From contig NZ_JAUSYB010000001.1 of assembly GCF_030816505.1 (NCBI RefSeq), positions 4,117,138 through 4,181,137 of the forward strand: a stretch of 64,000 nucleotides of DNA, given 5' to 3'. Under the pieces are notes generated by a model that saw nothing but the letters and a program-made list of their open reading frames with translations, was not told where the DNA came from and did not search any database. The translations under genes and the position numbers were made by a program. This DNA is from Microbacterium sp. W4I20. Lineage in GTDB: Bacteria > Actinomycetota > Actinomycetes > Actinomycetales > Microbacteriaceae. This document shows positions 1 to 7,925 of the stretch, one piece after another. The stretch's first letter is position 1. Every line of letters begins with the position of its first letter.

Positions 1-501
1 GAGACGCTCGGCACCGAGCTCGCCGACGTGCAGCCGTACCACGTGCGCGCCGACCGCGGAGGTGCGGATGCCCCGCTGACACGCTTCGACACGGTCGTCA
101 TGGGCCGCCGCACCTACGAACCGGCGCTGCAGTTCGGGATCACCGATCCCTACGCCCACCTGCGCACTCTCGTGTTCAGCTCCACGCTGGACGATCCCGG
201 TGAGCCGAACGTCGAGGTCGTGCGCACCGACCCGGTCGCGCGAGTGCGAGAACTCAAGGCCGAGGACGGCCTCGGCATCTACCTCGCCGGAGGCGCGGGT
301 CTCGCCGGCGCCCTCCTCGACGAGATCGATCGACTCATCGTCAAGAAGTACCCGGTGATCGCGGGCGAGGGGATCCCGATGGCCCGGCATCCGTTCTCTC
401 CCACGCTGTTCGATCTCGAAGAGGCCCGCCCCTTCGACAACGGCTGCGTCGTGCTCACCTACGCGCGGCATCAGCCGAGCGGGGTATCGTCGGCGAGGTG
501 A
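1..501 (+). CDS. Dihydrofolate reductase family protein (RibD C-terminal type), 5' partial
   Basis: The reading frame is open from the first base, so the gene starts upstream of the window; 166 residues are visible. The motifs GRRTYEP (about residue 36) and YLAGGAGLAGALL followed by DEIDRLIV are typical of the RibD C-terminal/dihydrofolate reductase fold, in which the Gly-rich loop binds NADPH. Proteins of this stand-alone class are common in actinobacteria and their substrates are usually unknown; it is probably not the folate enzyme itself. The stop overlaps the GTG of the next gene by 4 nt (GTGA), so the two are translationally coupled. Confidence 0.8.
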   Translation, partial: ETLGTELADVQPYHVRADRGGADAPLTRFDTVVMGRRTYEPALQFGITDPYAHLRTLVFSSTLDDPGEPNVEVVRTDPVARVRELKAEDGLGIYLAGGAGLAGALLDEIDRLIVKKYPVIAGEGIPMARHPFSPTLFDLEEARPFDNGCVVLTYARHQPSGVSSAR

Positions 502-1349
502 CCCGACTGACCGCAGACACCCATGTGCACAGCGAGTGGTCATGGGACGCCGGCTCCCTCCCCGGGGCGCTCGGAGCGATGGACCGGATCTGCGCGCGGG
601 CTGTCCAGATCGGGCTTCCGGTCATCGCCTTCACCGAGCATCTTGACCTGGAACCGAGCTGGCGAGTCGATGACGGCGACATCGGGGAGCACGCGCAGAA
701 GTACGTGACCTCGAGCGGGCTCGTGCAACTGCCGGCATTCGACGTGGACGGATACCTCGAGGCGATCGACAGGGTGCGGCGCGAGTATCCCGCCCTGCGC
801 ATCCTCACGGGAGTCGAGTTCGGACAGCCGCACCTCTGGGATGCTGCGGCGGCGTCGGTGCTCTCGCGAGGCATCGACCGGGTCAACGGCTCTCTGCACA
901 TGCTTCCGTGGGAAGGCGGCGACCGGACGGAGCCGACGACCCTCTACCGCCACCGCCCCGCCGCCGAGGTGATGTGGGCGTACCTGGAGGAGATACCGCG
1001 CATGGTCGCGGGCTCGGACTCCTTCGTGGTGTTCACGCACATCGACTACGCAGTCCGCTCCTGGCCGACGGCGACCGCCGGCCCGTTCGATCCTGCCGAC
1101 TTCGAGGAGGGCTTCCGGTCTGCGATGCGATCGATCGCAGGATCGGGGCGCGCGCTCGAGATGAACACCCGTCAGCTGCGACCGTGGATCCCGCAGTGGT
1201 GGGCCGAGGAAGGCGGGCGGGCGATCTCTTTCGGCAGCGACGCCCATGCATCCGAAAGCCTGGCGGGGAACTTCCCGGAGGCGATGGCGATGGCGGAGCA
1301 CTTCGGATTCCGCGAGGGCGCGGATCCCGCGGACTTCTGGCGGCGCTGA
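498..1349 (+). CDS. PHP domain metallophosphoesterase, histidinol-phosphatase-like
   Basis: This 283-residue protein opens with the PHP metal-binding motif (HVH at residues 9-11), followed by FTEHLD (residues 45-50) and a late SDAHASES motif. This is the set of His and Asp residues that holds the metal cluster in the PHP family. The closest functional label is HisK-type histidinol-phosphatase. The his genes of this window are 24 kb away, so the substrate is uncertain. It starts at GTG and overlaps the upstream reductase by 4 nt. Confidence 0.75.
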   Translation: MTRLTADTHVHSEWSWDAGSLPGALGAMDRICARAVQIGLPVIAFTEHLDLEPSWRVDDGDIGEHAQKYVTSSGLVQLPAFDVDGYLEAIDRVRREYPALRILTGVEFGQPHLWDAAAASVLSRGIDRVNGSLHMLPWEGGDRTEPTTLYRHRPAAEVMWAYLEEIPRMVAGSDSFVVFTHIDYAVRSWPTATAGPFDPADFEEGFRSAMRSIAGSGRALEMNTRQLRPWIPQWWAEEGGRAISFGSDAHASESLAGNFPEAMAMAEHFGFREGADPADFWRR

Positions 1350-1593
1350 CGGCGACCGCGTGGGACTGGTTTCCGTCACCGTCCCGACATCGGCTCCGGA
1401 GGGGCTCCAAATCGAAAAGTAGCCCCGTCTCTATACGGCTCCTGCGTAGCTCGTGGCCATCGCTTCACGATTCGTCGCGTACTTGGCCCGGGCTATCTTT
1501 CCAGCCCTGGAAGGGCCACTGTGAGAGTAGCCACACTGCGACCCTCGGTTGCGCCTCTTTGGCACGGGTCCGGTGGCGAGCTGAGGGCGACCC

Positions 1594-1968
1594 ATGGGTA
1601 AGTTCATCTACGAAAGCGGTTCGAAGGTCGAGATTGAGGATCGCGCCCTCACCCACCTGCAACTGGTCATGACCTCGAAGCTCCGTCGAGGGGAGCCGTT
1701 CGCCTTCTCGTGGAAGGAAGACATGAGCATCGGCGGAGGGCGAACGACAGTATGGGTGAACTCGGGAAGCTCGCTGGTTTTCAAGTTCGTCGGTAGTCGG
1801 CAACCGTCCCTCAACCGCAACTGGATCGAGGCGCTCGCATTCGTCGCGAACGGCCCGAGCGGTCTCCATCTCGTCCCCGAGCCGGACGCGACGACTGCCC
1901 CAACCAAGAGCTTCTACGAGGACCGCCGAAGGGCCACTGAGGAGGCCGGGCACGGCCACCAAGACTGA
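1594..1968 (+). CDS. DUF7882 family small protein (often labelled ATP-dependent DNA ligase)
   Basis: This 124-residue protein belongs to a family found mainly in Microbacteriaceae and recognisable from its opening GKFIYESG, the LRRGEPFAFSW stretch and GGGRTTVWV. Databases often call it ATP-dependent DNA ligase, but it is far too short for a ligase and I see no KxDG nucleotidyl motif, so that label should not be trusted. An RBS-like GAGGGCG lies before the ATG. The 240 bases before it are slightly less GC-rich than the neighbourhood and hold no other gene that I can support. Function unknown. Confidence 0.7.
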   Translation: MGKFIYESGSKVEIEDRALTHLQLVMTSKLRRGEPFAFSWKEDMSIGGGRTTVWVNSGSSLVFKFVGSRQPSLNRNWIEALAFVANGPSGLHLVPEPDATTAPTKSFYEDRRRATEEAGHGHQD

Positions 1969-2121
1969 GGACCCGAGGCAGTCCGTCTTCCACCAGTCGC
2001 GAACCTCCGCGGCGCTGATGTCTTCGACGTCATGGTCACTCCCTCCTCCTTACTCGTGAGACTGGTTCTCGTTACCCTTCCCGACTAGGCGGAAACGCGC
2101 TCTCCGGGTCACCGGCCGGTC

Positions 2122-2127
2122 TAGCGT
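2122..2127 (+). promoter_or_regulatory. -10 box (TAGCGT), leaderless promoter of the CDF gene
   Basis: TAGCGT ends 7 nt before the ATG at 2135, so the transcript would start at or next to the start codon. This argues against the in-frame GTG at 2126, which lies inside the -10 box. Confidence 0.55.
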
Positions 2128-2134
2128 GGAAGGC

Positions 2135-3055
2135 ATGCATGATCACGCGCCGGCCCCCGGCGGCATCCGCTCTGCGAGCAGCAGTCGACTTCTGACGATC
2201 TCGCTCTCGCTGACCGCGACGGTGATGATCGTGCAGGTCGTCGGGGCGATCTTCACCGGGTCGCTCGCGCTCCTCGCCGACGCGGCGCACATGTTCACCG
2301 ACGCCTCGGCGCTCGTGATCGCACTCATCGCGGCATCCGTCGCCGCCCGCCCCGCCGACGACCGCCGCACCTTCGGGTATCAGCGGGCCGAGGTCTTCGG
2401 GGCGCTGATCAACGCGGTCATCCTGATCCTGCTGGCCGGCTGGGTCGCCGTCGAGGGAATCGGTCGGCTCATCAACCCCGGAGATGTCGAGGTCGCGGGT
2501 GGCCTCATGCTCGTGGTGGCCGTCGTCGGTCTGATCGCCAACGCGATCTCGATGTGGCTGCTGAGCCGCGCGCAGCGCACCAGCATCAACGTGCGGGGCG
2601 CGTATCTCGAGGTGATGGGTGACCTGATCGGATCCGCCGCCGTGATCGTGGCCGCGATCATCATCCTCGCGACCGGGTGGATGCCCGCCGACGCCATCGC
2701 CTCCCTGTTCATTGCGGCGATGATCATCCCGCGGGCGATCGCCCTGCTGCGCGAGGTCTTCTCGGTGCTCGCCGAGTCGGCCCCGAAGGGGACGGCGGTC
2801 AGCGAGATCCGCACGCACCTGCTCGGATACGACGGGGTGACCGGCGTGCACGACGTGCACGTCTGGCAGCTGACCCGCGGAGCCCCGGTGTTCACGGCGC
2901 ACGTCAGCGTTCACCCCCAGCTGCTCGCCGACGGGGGCGCCGCGAAGCTGCTCTCCGAGATGCAGGCGTGCCTGGCCGACCACTTCGACGTCGAGCACTC
3001 GACGTTCCAGCTCGAACCGTCCGAGCAGTCGGACTGCGAACCGCATCACGCCTGA
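2135..3055 (+). CDS. Cation diffusion facilitator (CDF) family metal exporter
   Basis: A 306-residue inner membrane protein with about six hydrophobic segments and a soluble C-terminal domain. Transmembrane helix 2 holds the metal site ADAAHMFTD (D49, H52, D56), and a second DLIGSAAV site lies in helix 5, as in the CzcD/ZitB type that exchanges Zn2+ or a similar ion for protons. The His residues near the N-terminus (HDH) fit metal handling. The ATG at 2135 is preferred because the -10 hexamer lies just before it. It ends facing ligD; an exact 16-bp palindrome lies between the two genes. The metal specificity cannot be read from the sequence. Confidence 0.85.
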   Translation: MHDHAPAPGGIRSASSSRLLTISLSLTATVMIVQVVGAIFTGSLALLADAAHMFTDASALVIALIAASVAARPADDRRTFGYQRAEVFGALINAVILILLAGWVAVEGIGRLINPGDVEVAGGLMLVVAVVGLIANAISMWLLSRAQRTSINVRGAYLEVMGDLIGSAAVIVAAIIILATGWMPADAIASLFIAAMIIPRAIALLREVFSVLAESAPKGTAVSEIRTHLLGYDGVTGVHDVHVWQLTRGAPVFTAHVSVHPQLLADGGAAKLLSEMQACLADHFDVEHSTFQLEPSEQSDCEPHHA

Positions 3056-3059
3056 GCGC

Positions 3060-3075
3060 GACGCCCGCGGGCGTC
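3060..3075. terminator. Palindrome between convergent CDF and ligD genes
   Basis: GACGCCCG followed at once by CGGGCGTC forms a 16-bp perfect palindrome at the junction and overlaps the ligD stop. It is a plausible two-way terminator, but it has no T-run. Confidence 0.4.
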
Positions 3076-5056
3076 AGGGCTCGACGACGATCTCGTCCGG
3101 GGTCTTGTCCGGACGCAATCCCCGCCAGCGCGCGTGGCGGAGCACACCGTCGGGCGTCCAGTTCGCGAACTCGACCTCGCCGACCAGCTCGGGTCGTACC
3201 CAGAGAGCGTCGGACGCGTCGAGCGCCGGCACCCCGCTCAGCGGCGCGGACTTCACCCGCAGCGGCTCGAGCCGCGCGAGAAGGTCGCGGAGGATGCGGT
3301 CGGTGAAGCCGGTGCCGACCCGACCGACGTAGCGCAGGCCCTCCTCGGTACCGGTCGCCGGGTCGGGAACCGCGAGCAGCAGCGAGCCGAGAGTGCTCTC
3401 CCGATCTCCCTTACCCGGACGGATGCCGACGATCACGGCTTCCTGCATGCGGGTGTGCTTGAGCTTGAGCCACGACGGGGAGCGGAGGCCCGGGCGATAG
3501 CGCGATCCGGGGTCCTTCACGACGACCCCCTCGAGCCCGAACTCCTCGCTCGCCGCGAGGGCGGCGTCGACGTCGTCGAACACGGGCGGAACCTGGATGG
3601 GCGCATCGAGATCGGCGATGAGGTCGTCGAGCAGTGTGCGGCGGTCGCGCAGCGGCATCGCCGTGAGATCGTGACCGTCGAGTCGCAGCAGATCGAACAA
3701 CATGTAGACGATCGGCGTGCGCACGACCTCGCGCTCGATCTCGCGGGGTCGGGTGAGGTGCATCCGGTTCTGCAGCAGCGAGAAGCTCGGTCGTCCGTGC
3801 GCGTCGAAGGCGACGATCTCGCCGTCGACCACGGCGTCCGATACGGGAAGGAACGGTGCACCGTCGGCGGTGAGCTCGGGGTACCGCGCGGTGATGTCGG
3901 TGCCGCGGCGTGCGTGCAGCAGCATCCGTCCGTCCGCCCAGGTTCCCATCGCTCGGATGCCGTCCCACTTGACCTCCACCCAGGAAGGATCACTGAGGGT
4001 GCGGGCGAGGGCGGGGACGCCGTTCTCCGCCAGCATGGGTGCCAGGGTCGCGGCCGTGGCGCCGGATGCCGGTGCGGCGGCGCTCCGCGGATGCCGGGAG
4101 TTCCGACGCGGGGAGGCCGAGGCCACCGACACCGACGCGGATTCTGACGAGGCCGAAGAGCCCGAGGGCCCCGGCCGGAGCTGTGCCAACGGATCGATGC
4201 CAACTGCCGCGCGGGCGAGAACCTCGTCGAGGTCGAGCTGGGCGAGCTCAGGGTCGTCGAGCTCCTCCCAGGTGCGGGGAGCCGCCACCCACGGCTGCGC
4301 GCGACCGCGCAGCGAGTACGGCGAGATGGTCGTCTTCTTGCCGTTGTTCTGGCTCCAGTCGAGGAACACCTTGCCGCCGCGCACGGCCTTCGACATCACA
4401 CTCGTCGCCAGATCGGGGTGGTCGTTCTCGATGAGCCGCGCCAATTCCTTCACGACCGCCGAGATCTCGCTGCTGGTCTGTTCGCCGGGAAGCGACGCGT
4501 AGAGGTGGATGCCCTTGCTGCCGCTCGTCACGGGCAGGGGGTCCAGGCCCATGTCGGACAGGATGCGACGGGCGATGCGCGCGACCTCGGCGCACTGGAC
4601 GAGCCCGACCCCCGGGCCGGGGTCGAGGTCGAGCACCAGCCGATCCGGCCGCCCGGGCAGGCCTTCGGAGGTGAAGCGCCACTGCGGCACGTGCAACTCG
4701 ATGGCGGCCACCTGCGCGAGCCACACCAGGGTCGGCACGTCGTCGACGAGCGGGTACGCCTTCGCACCGTCGGAGTGCTGGATCTCCTGGCGCGGGATCC
4801 AGTCGGGAGCCCCGGGTTCGAGCTGTTTGGTGAAGAACGCGTCAGCCGGAGCATCCGCCGATCCGACTCCCTCCACCCAGCGCTTGCGCGTGACCGGGCG
4901 GCCGTCGAGGAGGGGGAGCAGGAGCGGGGCGATCGCGGAGTAGTACGCGATGATCTCGCCCTTGGTGGTGCCCGTCTCGGGGTACACGACCTTGTCGAGG
5001 TTGGTCACGCGCAGTCGACGGCCGTCGACCTGCACGACCTGCGCTTCTCCGACCAT
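3074..5056 (-). CDS. ligD: LigD: polymerase plus ATP-dependent DNA ligase for NHEJ
   Basis: This 660-residue protein combines an N-terminal primase-polymerase domain (about residues 10-285; catalytic DLDPG at 143-147 and HLY near 184) with a C-terminal ATP-dependent ligase (about 336-655; motif I EVKWDG with the adenylated Lys at 363). A Ser/Ala-rich linker (295-335) joins them. It repairs double-strand breaks with Ku, which is encoded divergently next door. The 3'-phosphoesterase domain found in mycobacterial LigD (Pol-PE-Lig) is not present. The start ATG lies 6 nt after a TACGCT -10 box. Confidence 0.92.
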   Translation of the reverse strand: MVGEAQVVQVDGRRLRVTNLDKVVYPETGTTKGEIIAYYSAIAPLLLPLLDGRPVTRKRWVEGVGSADAPADAFFTKQLEPGAPDWIPRQEIQHSDGAKAYPLVDDVPTLVWLAQVAAIELHVPQWRFTSEGLPGRPDRLVLDLDPGPGVGLVQCAEVARIARRILSDMGLDPLPVTSGSKGIHLYASLPGEQTSSEISAVVKELARLIENDHPDLATSVMSKAVRGGKVFLDWSQNNGKKTTISPYSLRGRAQPWVAAPRTWEELDDPELAQLDLDEVLARAAVGIDPLAQLRPGPSGSSASSESASVSVASASPRRNSRHPRSAAAPASGATAATLAPMLAENGVPALARTLSDPSWVEVKWDGIRAMGTWADGRMLLHARRGTDITARYPELTADGAPFLPVSDAVVDGEIVAFDAHGRPSFSLLQNRMHLTRPREIEREVVRTPIVYMLFDLLRLDGHDLTAMPLRDRRTLLDDLIADLDAPIQVPPVFDDVDAALAASEEFGLEGVVVKDPGSRYRPGLRSPSWLKLKHTRMQEAVIVGIRPGKGDRESTLGSLLLAVPDPATGTEEGLRYVGRVGTGFTDRILRDLLARLEPLRVKSAPLSGVPALDASDALWVRPELVGEVEFANWTPDGVLRHARWRGLRPDKTPDEIVVEP

Positions 5057-5062
5057 GGAGCC

Positions 5063-5068
5063 AGCGTA
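5063..5068 (-). promoter_or_regulatory. -10 box (TACGCT), leaderless promoter of ligD
   Basis: Read on the minus strand, TACGCT ends 6 nt before the ligD ATG. The ligD-ku gap is only 90 bp and must hold both divergent promoters. On the ku side a weaker TTCACT ends 6 nt before the ku ATG. Confidence 0.5.
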
Positions 5069-5146
5069 GTCAAGGGCGCGTGCCGTCCAGCGGAGGACGC
5101 GTCAAGGGGCTGGCCGTGACGGGTGTGGCTGGTGTTCACTGGTCAC

Positions 5147-5989
5147 ATGAGGACGATCTGGAAGGGCGCGCTGACGTTCGGGCTCGTGAACGTGCCGGTC
5201 AAGGTGTATTCCGCGACCGAGGACCACGACGTGCCGCTGCATCAGGTGCACGAGAAGGACGGCGGACGCATCCGCTACCAGCGCACGTGCGAGGTGTGCG
5301 GCGAGACCGTCGCCTACGCCGACATCGACCGCGCCTACGTCGAGGAGGGCCAGACGGTCGTCCTGACGAAGGACGACCTCGCCGCCCTGCCCTCGGAGAA
5401 GAGCCGCGAGATCGACGTCGTCGAGTTCGTCCCCTCCGACCAGGTCGACCTGCTCACTCTCGACAAGCCGTACTACCTCGAGCCGGACTCGAAGTCCCCG
5501 AAGGCGTACGTGCTGCTGCGCAAGACGCTCGAGCAGACGGATCGGACCGCGATCGTCCGGTTCACGCTGCGCCAGAAGACCCGGCTCGCGGCGCTCCGCG
5601 TGCGCGGGAAGGTGCTCGTGCTGCAGACATTGCTCTGGGCCGACGAGGTGCGCGAGGCGGAGTTCCCCGCGCTCGACGAGGACGTGCGGATCTCGAAGAA
5701 GGAGCTCGAGATGTCGGCATCCCTCGTCGACAGCTACTCCACCGACTTCGATCCCGAGGCCTTCGTCGACGAGTACCAGAAGGAGCTGCGCACGCTCATC
5801 GACGCGAAGATCGAGGCCGGCGAGGGCTTCGAGATCTCGGATGCCTTCGGGGAAGCGGATGCCGACACCAAGGGTGGCGAGGTCATCGACCTCATGGAGG
5901 CCCTGCGCGAGAGCGTCGCCCGGTCGAAGGAGAAGCGCGCGAGCGAGAAGCCGGCCAAGGCCAAGAAGCCGGCGAAGAAGACCGGCTGA
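5147..5989 (+). CDS. ku: Ku protein, DNA end-binding factor of NHEJ
   Basis: This 280-residue protein starts MRTIWKGALTFGLVNVPV, the standard N-terminus of bacterial Ku. That is why the internal ATG at 5147 is preferred over an in-frame GTG 24 nt upstream. Ku forms a homodimeric ring on DNA ends and recruits LigD. The Ku core runs to about residue 250. The tail is Lys-rich (KPAKAKKPAKK), as in many bacterial Ku proteins, where it contacts DNA and lets the ring slide inward. It is divergent from ligD, making a complete minimal NHEJ system. Confidence 0.93.
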   Translation: MRTIWKGALTFGLVNVPVKVYSATEDHDVPLHQVHEKDGGRIRYQRTCEVCGETVAYADIDRAYVEEGQTVVLTKDDLAALPSEKSREIDVVEFVPSDQVDLLTLDKPYYLEPDSKSPKAYVLLRKTLEQTDRTAIVRFTLRQKTRLAALRVRGKVLVLQTLLWADEVREAEFPALDEDVRISKKELEMSASLVDSYSTDFDPEAFVDEYQKELRTLIDAKIEAGEGFEISDAFGEADADTKGGEVIDLMEALRESVARSKEKRASEKPAKAKKPAKKTG

Positions 5990-6010
5990 CCCGGCGGGAC
6001 CGGCCGGCGG

Positions 6011-6802
6011 TCAGTGCTTGCCGTCGCCGTCCAGGTCGGGGGCGCGGTCGAACACCTCGGTGTCGAGGACGAGCTCGTCGGCCTCGGTGGGATCCGTGGT
6101 GACGTCTGCGCCGGCAGCCCGGGCTTTCTTCGCCTTGTGGCGCTCCGAGAAGTAATGGTAGATCGTGACCAGGGCCGTGCCGCCGACCGCTGCCAGCAGG
6201 ATCAGGTCGATGTAGTTCTCGACGAACACGGCAACCGGGGGGATGAACCCGATCAGGTAGCCGAACATGGTCAGACCGAAGCCCCAGAGGACCGCGCCGA
6301 TCAGGTTGTAGAGCGTGTACTTGCGCCACGGCATGTGACCGACGCCGGCGGCGACCGGTGCGAACGTGCGCACGATCGGCACGAAGCGCGCGAGGATCAC
6401 CGTGATGCCGCCGAATCGCTCGAAGAACGCGTTGGTCCGTTCGACGTTCTTCTTGCTGAAGAGTCCTGATTCCTTGCGTTCGAAGATCGCAGGTCCCCCC
6501 TTATGGCCGATGACGTACCCGACCTCCCCGCCGACGAATGCCGAGAGCCCGATTAGCAGGGCGACGAACCAGACGTTGATGCCGAAGACACCATGCTCCG
6601 AACCGGCGACCGGGTGCGAGAGCAGGCCCGCGATGACCAGCAGCGTGTCACCGGGAAGCAGGAAGCCGACGAGGAGACCGGTCTCGGCGAAGACGATGAA
6701 GCAGACCACGAGGAGCGCCCAGACACCGGCCTTGTCGATGATCATCGCTGGATCGAGCCAGGGGATGAGGGCGTTCGGTGCGTGCAGCATGGTTTCGAGC
6801 AC
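6011..6802 (-). CDS. DedA family membrane protein
   Basis: A 263-residue multi-pass protein with the DedA/SNARE-associated core: ETGLLVGFLLPGDTLL near the N-terminus, GGEVGYVIGHKGG, and FERFGGITVILARFVPIVRTFAPVAAGVG. DedA proteins are flippases or proton-coupled transporters of undecaprenyl phosphate and phospholipids in the cytoplasmic membrane. The start is a GTG at 6802 behind a weak GGGA; an ATG 12 nt further in is possible. It is convergent with ku and lies just downstream of the tRNA-Leu gene on the same strand. Confidence 0.88.
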   Translation of the reverse strand: MLETMLHAPNALIPWLDPAMIIDKAGVWALLVVCFIVFAETGLLVGFLLPGDTLLVIAGLLSHPVAGSEHGVFGINVWFVALLIGLSAFVGGEVGYVIGHKGGPAIFERKESGLFSKKNVERTNAFFERFGGITVILARFVPIVRTFAPVAAGVGHMPWRKYTLYNLIGAVLWGFGLTMFGYLIGFIPPVAVFVENYIDLILLAAVGGTALVTIYHYFSERHKAKKARAAGADVTTDPTEADELVLDTEVFDRAPDLDGDGKH

Positions 6803-6867
6803 AGGGTGTCCCGTCGGTCGTTATTGGTCGGCGGTAGAGCAATGAGGATGCCGGACAGCACCTCTCG

Positions 6868-6949
6868 TGCGGAAGGTGGGACTTGAACCCACACGCCCTA
6901 GAGCACAGGAACCTAAATCCTGCGTGTCTGCCAATTCCACCACTCCCGC
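6868..6949 (-). tRNA. tRNA-Leu (anticodon UAG)
   Basis: An 82-nt cloverleaf is readable on the minus strand. The acceptor arm is GCGGGAG with CTTCCGC, the anticodon stem CAGGA/TCCTG carries the loop TTTAGGT (anticodon TAG), and the T-arm has GGTTCAAGTCC. The long variable arm expected of tRNA-Leu is present. CCA is not encoded. Confidence 0.95.
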
Positions 6950-6952
6950 GCG

Positions 6953-6976
6953 GTGCGATCAGTCTACCGATCGCAC
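6953..6976 (-). promoter_or_regulatory. tRNA-Leu promoter region with an exact inverted repeat around the -10
   Basis: Immediately upstream of the tRNA, 8-bp arms GTGCGATC and GATCGCAC flank an 8-nt centre that contains, on the minus strand, TAGACT (6961-6966), a good -10 hexamer. The repeat may be an operator or a structured 5' end of the precursor. Confidence 0.45.
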
Positions 6977-7057
6977 AAACCGAGAATCTGGGGATCAGCC
7001 CGCAGTTCCGGTCGTGTCGCCACGCCTTACGACCAGCGGCATCGGGGGGCACGCGAA

Positions 7058-7091
7058 GAGGTCGTCTCCCGCAGCTGCGGGAGACGACCTC
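7058..7091 (-). terminator. 34-bp perfect palindrome, terminator of the small Pro-rich gene
   Basis: GAGGTCGTCTCCCGCAG is followed directly by its exact reverse complement (17-bp arms, no spacer). It lies 11 bp after the stop of the small gene at 7103-7234 and upstream of tRNA-Leu, so it is best read as that gene's terminator. Confidence 0.6.
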
Positions 7092-7102
7092 GGGACGCGG
7101 TC

Positions 7103-7234
7103 TCAGGAGAGGGAGCCGGGGATGAGCGGCTCGGCCGGATTCGGCGCGAGCGGCTCCTCGGGGTTCGGCGCTGTCGGCTCCTGCGGGGTCGGAGCCAACG
7201 GCTCGTTGGGCGGGGTGGGGACAGGAAGGGTCAT
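7103..7234 (-). CDS. Pro/Glu-rich small protein (43 residues), unknown function
   Basis: A 43-codon ORF on the minus strand starts at ATG 7234 behind a strong ribosome binding site (GAAAGGAAC, spacing about 5 nt) and ends 11 bp before a perfect 34-bp palindrome. Together these make a convincing expressed unit. The product is built from a loose repeat, PxEPLAPxP or PxEPTAPNP, repeated about four times. It has no Cys, no signal peptide and no hydrophobic segment, so it is probably disordered and cytosolic. I do not recognise a family. Confidence 0.65.
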   Translation of the reverse strand: MTLPVPTPPNEPLAPTPQEPTAPNPEEPLAPNPAEPLIPGSLS

Positions 7235-7343
7235 GACTGTTCCTTTCGCTGATGCGGTGGTCAGTTGCGGGCAGTCCATCACCCGGGCGCCGTGTGGTCT
7301 GCACTCTTGCGGATCTCCGACGGATGTGCGGTGGCCCCGGCGG

Positions 7344-7925
7344 TCAGTGCGCGTCGCTCCGCTCGAGGGGGAAGAACGCCAGGATGACGCCGGCGAACAC
7401 AGCGCCCAGCCCGCCGATCGCCATGTCGCCGATGGTGTCCTCGTAGGTGACGAAGATCTCCGAGGTCACGAACGTGCGGCCGGCCCACTCGATCATCTCC
7501 CACAGTGCGCTGACGGCCAGGCCGACCGCCGCGGTGATCACGATCGGGGTGCGCTTGCGGAAGGCGGTATCGCGCTGCGCCGGCACCACGCCGGTGCGAG
7601 CGAGGATGAGGTAGCCCGTGGCGGCGATCACGCCCGTGCACACGAAGTGGACGACGAGGTCCCAGCCGGCGACGGAGCGGTAGAGGTCGAACACGTTGCT
7701 TCCCGCGGCCACGAGCACGGTCAGCCCGACCGTGATGTCCATCCATGCCCGCATGCCCAGGATTCGGGGGACCATGAGTGCGGGCAGCGCGAGAGCGAGG
7801 ATGCCGGCATCCGTCGGAGTCGACCAGATCGCTGCGGCGATCACGCTGAGCACGCCGATCACGCGCAGAGCATCGGCGGCATACTCCGCGAATCCGTGGG
7901 GCGGGCGGAGGAAGTTCTCCTTCAC
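7344..7925 (-). CDS. Four- to six-helix membrane protein, DUF2238-like
   Basis: A 193-residue hydrophobic protein with several transmembrane segments (around residues 20-40, 45-60, 85-105, 125-145 and 165-185). The segment VSALWEMIEWAGRT and a following DTIGDMAIGGLGA resemble the DUF2238/YjdF type of membrane proteins. The start is GTG 7925, chosen for the RBS AAAGGAG 6 nt upstream; the frame runs on further upstream but without a signal. It overlaps the preceding EEP gene by 4 nt. Last gene of a three-gene operon (glycosyltransferase, EEP, this). Confidence 0.7.
   Translation of the reverse strand: MKENFLRPPHGFAEYAADALRVIGVLSVIAAAIWSTPTDAGILALALPALMVPRILGMRAWMDITVGLTVLVAAGSNVFDLYRSVAGWDLVVHFVCTGVIAATGYLILARTGVVPAQRDTAFRKRTPIVITAAVGLAVSALWEMIEWAGRTFVTSEIFVTYEDTIGDMAIGGLGAVFAGVILAFFPLERSDAH

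Noticed and set aside
6868..7234. Attachment site of an integrated element at tRNA-Leu
   Set aside because: No integrase, no second tRNA fragment and no cargo genes nearby.
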